From contig NHNY01000023.1 in NCBI GenBank assembly GCA_002786065.1, positions 124,001-188,000 on the forward strand: a DNA stretch of 64,000 nucleotides, given 5' to 3'. Source of the stretch: Microcyclospora pomicola (lineage: Eukaryota; Ascomycota; Dothideomycetes; Capnodiales). Positions 59,093 to 64,000 of this stretch are shown here, piece by piece. Each line of letters starts with the position of its first letter. Position 1 is the stretch's first letter. The notes under the pieces are model-generated. The model saw nothing but the letters and a program-made list of their open reading frames with translations, searched no databases and was not told the origin of the DNA. The position numbers and the translations under genes are program-made.

Positions 59093-59485
59093 TGTATGAA
59101 GGACCGCCTGCTTGAGCCTTTGCCTACAGAAAGTGCAGTGGATGTTGTAGACGTCGAGCATCGAACGGAGTGGGAGGGACGGGCCGATATATAGGATAGC
59201 TGATTGGCTGTGAATTCATCTTACATGTCGAGCTGGCTAGAACGTCCGTCTTGGAATTGAAGATGTTCAATTCAGTAACAACTACGAGCGAGAAGTGTCT
59301 ACTCCGTCTTCATTGATTCTGTATCATCCAACTTCATCATCGGATGAGTCGAGCCCAGGGGTTGTGCATGAACAGGATCAGATCCGACGATAGCTTCACG
59401 GCGCTCCAAGTAGGCAGCATCGCCGGCCACCCAGCTTCACTTTGGTGTCCCTTGGCTGCGTTGGCAGCATTCATAACACATTAGC
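59093..59485. other. Intergenic, divergent uL22m / PRP24 promoter
   Basis: 393 bp between opposed starts; no gene or clear motif seen. Confidence 0.45.
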
Positions 59486-62400
59486 ATGAATATCAATGCT
59501 CTGCTTTCGCCATCAGACGATGCGCAGCTCCTTGCATCGCCGCCTGCACAAGCTCGTGATGAGTCGCAGCGAAGTCCCCCATCACCGCACCGTCAGCAAC
59601 AGCGTCCTACGCGACCCGGCGGTGGCAAACGTACAGCTTCGAACCTCAGTCGAGAGATCATCTTCTCTCCACAGCACTCGACATCTGAAACCACCTCTCC
59701 ATCGAGAGTGAACTATTCACGGGACGGGTCACTGCCGTTGACGCCCATGCAAGAGACAGATCCGAATGTTCTGGCTGTACCGCCACCTACCAGTCATCCC
59801 CACGTTACACAGGATTACCAACGACCTCGTTCCCAGGACCTGCAACAGCGTCCAATGATGGCACATCGACCATCATCGACGTCACATTTGGGAACGCCCA
59901 CTCAACTAGCGGCATCCGCCCATCTTGCGCACTCTGCAAATCATGTCATGCCAGGATTCTCTGAGTCACCAACATCAGTACGGCTTGGGTCACCAGTACC
60001 ACCACCGATGCTCCGAAACATTTCCGGGCAATCACTTGCTGATCTCACCATGGCCGAAGCACCAGCTGAAACGCCGCCCCCTCGAGACATTACGTCCACG
60101 GCGCTCTCTCCGGGAGAATCCAAGACATTGACTGATCTGCTCAATTACCTCAAGGATAATTCCTATGCCTATGGCTCTCACGTGCAGCTCATCAACTTGC
60201 TTCATAAGGGCTTCCTAGCTCATGTCTACCCTAGCGGTTCGGGGAGTGATATTTCGCAAAATCCTGCTGACTATGGTTTGCTGCATGAGCTACGCCAAGC
60301 TCGTGAGGCCATGGACAGTCGATTCGCAGTCGGCGAAGATGTCTGGCTTGATTGGGTAGGGGACGAAGTGCTGCTAGCACGGTCGAGTGAAGAGCGGATA
60401 GCTGTCACAGAACTCTTCCAAAAAGCTGTTCAAGATGAGCCGGCATCCACGAGACTATGGACCGCATACGTCGACTGGGTCCAAGCTAGCTATCTTGCAT
60501 GTAACGACCATGACGCCTCCGACGCATCGAAATGGGCCGCAGAGGACAAGGAGGTTTGCAAAGATCTGTTTACTCGGGAAATGCTTGGTAACGTGCTTGA
60601 GCAGGCTGCGGCCGCTACTCAATGGCGCATTGATGAAAGTCACATGCTGTGGAACCGTCTTGCCAGCTTTATACTGGAGGACTTTCCTGAAGCTCCCTCG
60701 TCATCTCACATCGAACATATTCGCAGTCTGTATGTGCAGCGTTTGCAAGTACCGCATGCAAGTTGGGATGCGACCTATCAGATGTTCTGGCCAATCGTGA
60801 ACAAATATGAAGGCGAGAGGTGGGAAGCCATAATGGATCAGATCAACGTCATGGCAGAACCTGCAAAGCAGCAAATGCGCTCGCGAGGTGACCACGAGTT
60901 TCAATTGGAGAGGGCGACTGCTTCGGGAGACCTGGACGCCATTTTTGCCGAATTCAGCTCATATTTGGCATGGGAGGCTAAGATCGCGTCGAAACCGAAA
61001 AGAAAAGGCCGCGATCAACGATCTGACCAGTCCGACAGCCAAATCCGATGTGCACTTTTCGAGCGTGCACTGCTTCGATTTCCCACATATACCGAGTGGT
61101 GGCTGGACTACATAAATTTCGTTATAATCCACAACTCTTCATCAACCGTCCTCCCTTTGATTGAAAGAGCCACTCGACACTGCCCCTGGTCTGGCGATCT
61201 TTGGAGCATACGGTTGCTACGTGCTGACGTGGAACAAATGCCGCTTGCATACATCGAGCAGACAAAGCATCGCGCGACCAATTCCGGACTGCTCGCCGTG
61301 GGAGGCATGGAAGAGATGCTCAAAGTCCTCCAACAGTGGTGCAGCTATCTTCGCCGTCACGCTTTCCGGTTGGGGGCTTCGGAGGATGATCTTGACACGG
61401 CAGAAGTCGGTATAATGATGGCCATTGAGGACATAGACCAGGCTGGAAAGTCGCTATACGGCCAGGAATTCCAGGGAGACCCCCTATACCGCCTCGAGAC
61501 CATCCAGATGAAGTTTCTTTCCGAAGCACGTCGCTTTACGGATGCACGTGACATTTACAAGAAACTAGCCGATGTTCAAGGCTCCAAGTATGACTTCTGG
61601 CAGACCTACTATCAATGGGAGCTTTGGCTGTGGGGGTATGAACGCATATCTGAACAGCATCGTGTTGAGACGAATGAAAACGGACCACATTTGGCATCAG
61701 CAGTTGTCCAGCAAGCTCTGAAGCAGCGCATACTAGACGAACCAGAGAAGGTTCTTGCTATGTATCTCAACCATTTTCAACAACACGAAAGCGGAGAGAA
61801 GCTGCAGGCCGCTTTGGTGGACGCAAGGGAATTCTCCAAGCGGTTGGCCGTCAAGAAGACAAATGACCTAGCCGAAGCTTCTGCCCAGAAACACGAAGCA
61901 TATCAAGAGCATACTGCTATGTCAACAGATGCGGTGTACAACGGTGACCTGGTCAGGGGGGAGAAGAGGAAGGCAAACGACAGCGGGGTGAACGAGGAGA
62001 AAGTAAAGAGAAGCAGGATTGACGAAACGGATGCACCGAAAGTTTCTCCAGACCAGGAGGCTACCGCATCAGTCCTTCCTGCAGCTACCCGCGATCGAGA
62101 ACATTGCACAATCACTGTTCGGAACCTCCCAGACGACGTCACCGAAATTGATATCAGAAAGTTCTTTCGCGACGTGGGAGAGGCCAGATCCGTCAATATC
62201 TCGCATAGCACTTCGAGCGGTGTGACTGCGACCGTCGAGTTTGAGTCCACAGAAGACGTGCTCACGGCCAGGTCTCGAGATGGTAAAGTACTTGGTGGCA
62301 ACGAGGTCCGGATCACAAGTGGCAGCCAGACTACCCTATACGTGACCAACTACCCCGCAACTTACGATGAAACAACGATTCGTGAGTTATTTGCCAGCTA

Positions 62401-63508
62401 CGGTGAGATCTCCAGCGTCAGGTTGCCATCTCTCCGCTTCAATAGCAAGCGTCGTTTCTGCTATGTTTCATTCCTCACGGAAGATATGGCACGAGCAGCC
62501 GAAAGCACCATGGACGGGAAGATGCTGGATGGGCAACACAGACTTGTGGCGAAGATGTCCAATCCAGATGCGAAGAAGTCTCGCGACTCTGGAGCGCAGG
62601 AAGAAGGCCGAGAGATCATTGTGAAGAACGTAAATTTCAAAGTCGGTGAACCAGAGATCCGCCAGCTTTTTACCGGACACGGCTCCATCGAACGCTTACA
62701 CATGGTCAAGAAGATCAACGGTCAATTCACAGGGACGGTGTTCATAGTTTTCTCGACTTCAGGTGAAGCTTCCACGGCTTGTTCCGCGACGGACAAGAGA
62801 CCATTTCACGATCGCATTCTTCAAGTTGCGATTTCGAGTCCGAAAGGTGGTGCCACTCCGATGGATAAAGCACGGAAAACGGACATCATTGTTAAGGGTG
62901 TTGGGGCTTCAGCATCGCCCGAACCCAGCATCGATGAAGATCTTAGCTTGCCCGATGTACCGATGTCTACTGCTGCTCATTCTGATGTTACTGAAGCATC
63001 TGCCAAAACAGCCAAAGAACGGAAGATCGCCATCATGAACATCCCGGACACAGTCAATGACGCTCGCATCCAGGCACTAATGGAGAAATATGGCTCCATC
63101 ACCAAGATCCAGCTCCGACGCGATCAGAAAGGCGCGATAGTGGAATTCGAAGATGTCAAGGTGGCTTTTAATGTCCGACAAGGCATTGACTGCAGTTCTC
63201 TGGGCCCAGATGTCAAAACCGGCGACGTGGAAGCTCTGCTCGGCAAGAAGAAAGGTCCAGGCTTCGCGCTTGGTGCCAAGAAACCTGTCCTATCACGACC
63301 AGCTCAGCCTGGGTCCGGAAGAAGAGGTGGTCTGGGCTACAAGCGCGGCGGGTTCGGCAGTCGCGGCGCCGGGAGCACAAGTGAGACGACGGCAAATGGA
63401 AGTCGGAATGCTCCCAAAAGTAACTCTGCATTCCGGGACATGCTGGAGAAGAGCCGCGTGGTTGCGCAGGAGAGTGCCCAGGACGTGGATACGCACGAAG
63501 CTCAATGA
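59486..63508 (+). CDS. PRP24: U6 snRNP assembly factor PRP24/SART3-like
   Basis: Intronless, 1340 aa. A disordered N-terminus (about 1-200) precedes a long region of HAT helical repeats (about 210-780), as in human SART3. Four RRMs follow: starting near 873 (CTITVRNLPDD), 950 (TLYVTNYPAT), 1044 (EIIVKNVNF) and 1180 (KIAIMNIPD), and a Gly/Arg-rich stretch. Near 1312-1321 is SNSAFRDML, the Lsm-interaction motif that touches the Lsm2-8 ring, followed by 25 more residues. The factor binds U6 snRNA, helps anneal it to U4 and recycles the snRNPs. Combining HAT repeats with RRMs is the SART3 plan; yeast Prp24 lost the HAT part. Confidence 0.9.
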   Translation: MNINALLSPSDDAQLLASPPAQARDESQRSPPSPHRQQQRPTRPGGGKRTASNLSREIIFSPQHSTSETTSPSRVNYSRDGSLPLTPMQETDPNVLAVPPPTSHPHVTQDYQRPRSQDLQQRPMMAHRPSSTSHLGTPTQLAASAHLAHSANHVMPGFSESPTSVRLGSPVPPPMLRNISGQSLADLTMAEAPAETPPPRDITSTALSPGESKTLTDLLNYLKDNSYAYGSHVQLINLLHKGFLAHVYPSGSGSDISQNPADYGLLHELRQAREAMDSRFAVGEDVWLDWVGDEVLLARSSEERIAVTELFQKAVQDEPASTRLWTAYVDWVQASYLACNDHDASDASKWAAEDKEVCKDLFTREMLGNVLEQAAAATQWRIDESHMLWNRLASFILEDFPEAPSSSHIEHIRSLYVQRLQVPHASWDATYQMFWPIVNKYEGERWEAIMDQINVMAEPAKQQMRSRGDHEFQLERATASGDLDAIFAEFSSYLAWEAKIASKPKRKGRDQRSDQSDSQIRCALFERALLRFPTYTEWWLDYINFVIIHNSSSTVLPLIERATRHCPWSGDLWSIRLLRADVEQMPLAYIEQTKHRATNSGLLAVGGMEEMLKVLQQWCSYLRRHAFRLGASEDDLDTAEVGIMMAIEDIDQAGKSLYGQEFQGDPLYRLETIQMKFLSEARRFTDARDIYKKLADVQGSKYDFWQTYYQWELWLWGYERISEQHRVETNENGPHLASAVVQQALKQRILDEPEKVLAMYLNHFQQHESGEKLQAALVDAREFSKRLAVKKTNDLAEASAQKHEAYQEHTAMSTDAVYNGDLVRGEKRKANDSGVNEEKVKRSRIDETDAPKVSPDQEATASVLPAATRDREHCTITVRNLPDDVTEIDIRKFFRDVGEARSVNISHSTSSGVTATVEFESTEDVLTARSRDGKVLGGNEVRITSGSQTTLYVTNYPATYDETTIRELFASYGEISSVRLPSLRFNSKRRFCYVSFLTEDMARAAESTMDGKMLDGQHRLVAKMSNPDAKKSRDSGAQEEGREIIVKNVNFKVGEPEIRQLFTGHGSIERLHMVKKINGQFTGTVFIVFSTSGEASTACSATDKRPFHDRILQVAISSPKGGATPMDKARKTDIIVKGVGASASPEPSIDEDLSLPDVPMSTAAHSDVTEASAKTAKERKIAIMNIPDTVNDARIQALMEKYGSITKIQLRRDQKGAIVEFEDVKVAFNVRQGIDCSSLGPDVKTGDVEALLGKKKGPGFALGAKKPVLSRPAQPGSGRRGGLGYKRGGFGSRGAGSTSETTANGSRNAPKSNSAFRDMLEKSRVVAQESAQDVDTHEAQ

Positions 63509-64000
63509 GGAGCCCAGGACTTGGTATGAGCCCATCTATCGTGTAGCCAGTAGGTGCTCATTCCTCTCGGTTCGACGAACACGACGAGATTGATCGGAAG
63601 TGATTAGATCTGGCGAGACGCTGGAATTCAGTGAAGGCAGCTTGTTCAAGGAACGAGCTGGTGGAGACCGGTTGATTTGGATTTCTCTGGCAAGAGTAGA
63701 GATTGACCTCACATTCGTCATCATGCGCTTGCGGAAATCGAGCAGCCAGCTCACTTTGCTCATTGGAGGACTACATGTCGCGTTCAGCATTAACACCAAT
63801 GGTAAGTCTATGTTGATACCTACCTAGATGTACATGTAATGTACGTCGGGTCGTTCAAAATGTATCACGCTCCGGTCGAGGTTTTAAGCATTACTATGCT
63901 ACCTACCCATGCAATTTCAACGGCGAATGGTGGGTAGAATCGCTGACACATGATACATACCTAATTTCAAATCCCCATCGTCAAAATCACATGTAAAACT
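63509..64000. other. Downstream of PRP24 to window edge
   Basis: 492 bp, no supported gene. A short ATG frame (63600-63827) is not recognised. TACCTACCTAGATGTACATGTAATGTACG at about 63819-63847 repeats the palindromic words seen elsewhere. Confidence 0.4.

Overview
The window reads as nuclear DNA of a filamentous ascomycete (Pezizomycotina; a dothideomycete-like fungus is my guess from gene content, not a measured result). Genes are dense, lie on both strands, and carry short introns (about 48-130 nt) with GT..AG ends. The proteins are fungal: KRE9/KNH1 wall protein, NUR1, MRP51, an INO80 Iec3-like subunit, CDC73, MTR10 and a peroxisomal FOX2 ending in SKL. I see no rRNA, tRNA, CRISPR array, transposon or viral fossil.

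Layout. 0-4 kb: cystathionine beta-lyase and two divergent short-chain dehydrogenases. 5-12.7 kb: a secreted Thr-rich protein, a CAX-type cation/proton exchanger, a KRE9/KNH1 protein and a prolidase-like M24 peptidase. 13-16.4 kb: MRP51 and Rab GDI. 16.8-20.2 kb: 4-hydroxyphenylpyruvate dioxygenase (HPPD), head-to-head with a TTC36-like TPR protein, then TIM21. 20.3-27.7 kb: a HAUS3-like coiled-coil protein, a Yip4/YIPF6 Golgi protein, NUR1 and an unknown coiled-coil protein. 29-35.6 kb: poorly conserved genes (an F-box-like protein, two charged coiled-coil proteins, a small zinc-finger-like protein, one orphan Cys-rich frame) with long spacers. 36.5-44.9 kb: MTR10, FOX2, CDC73. 46-49 kb: a Baeyer-Villiger-type flavin monooxygenase facing a secreted SGNH/GDSL-like protein whose triad positions all look substituted. 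50-63.5 kb: NOP13, Iec3-like, an NBR1-type autophagy receptor, mitochondrial uL22m and a PRP24/SART3 U6 snRNP factor.

Most genes are independent housekeeping units, with no clear secondary-metabolite cluster. The most striking association is HPPD with a TTC36 homologue across a shared 441-bp promoter: in mammals TTC36 is reported to stabilise HPD, so this fungal pair may be a conserved tyrosine-catabolism module. The pseudo-SGNH protein, the exchanger with altered signature motifs, the NBR1 receptor with two candidate Atg8-binding motifs and the 29-36 kb island are the other places worth a closer look.
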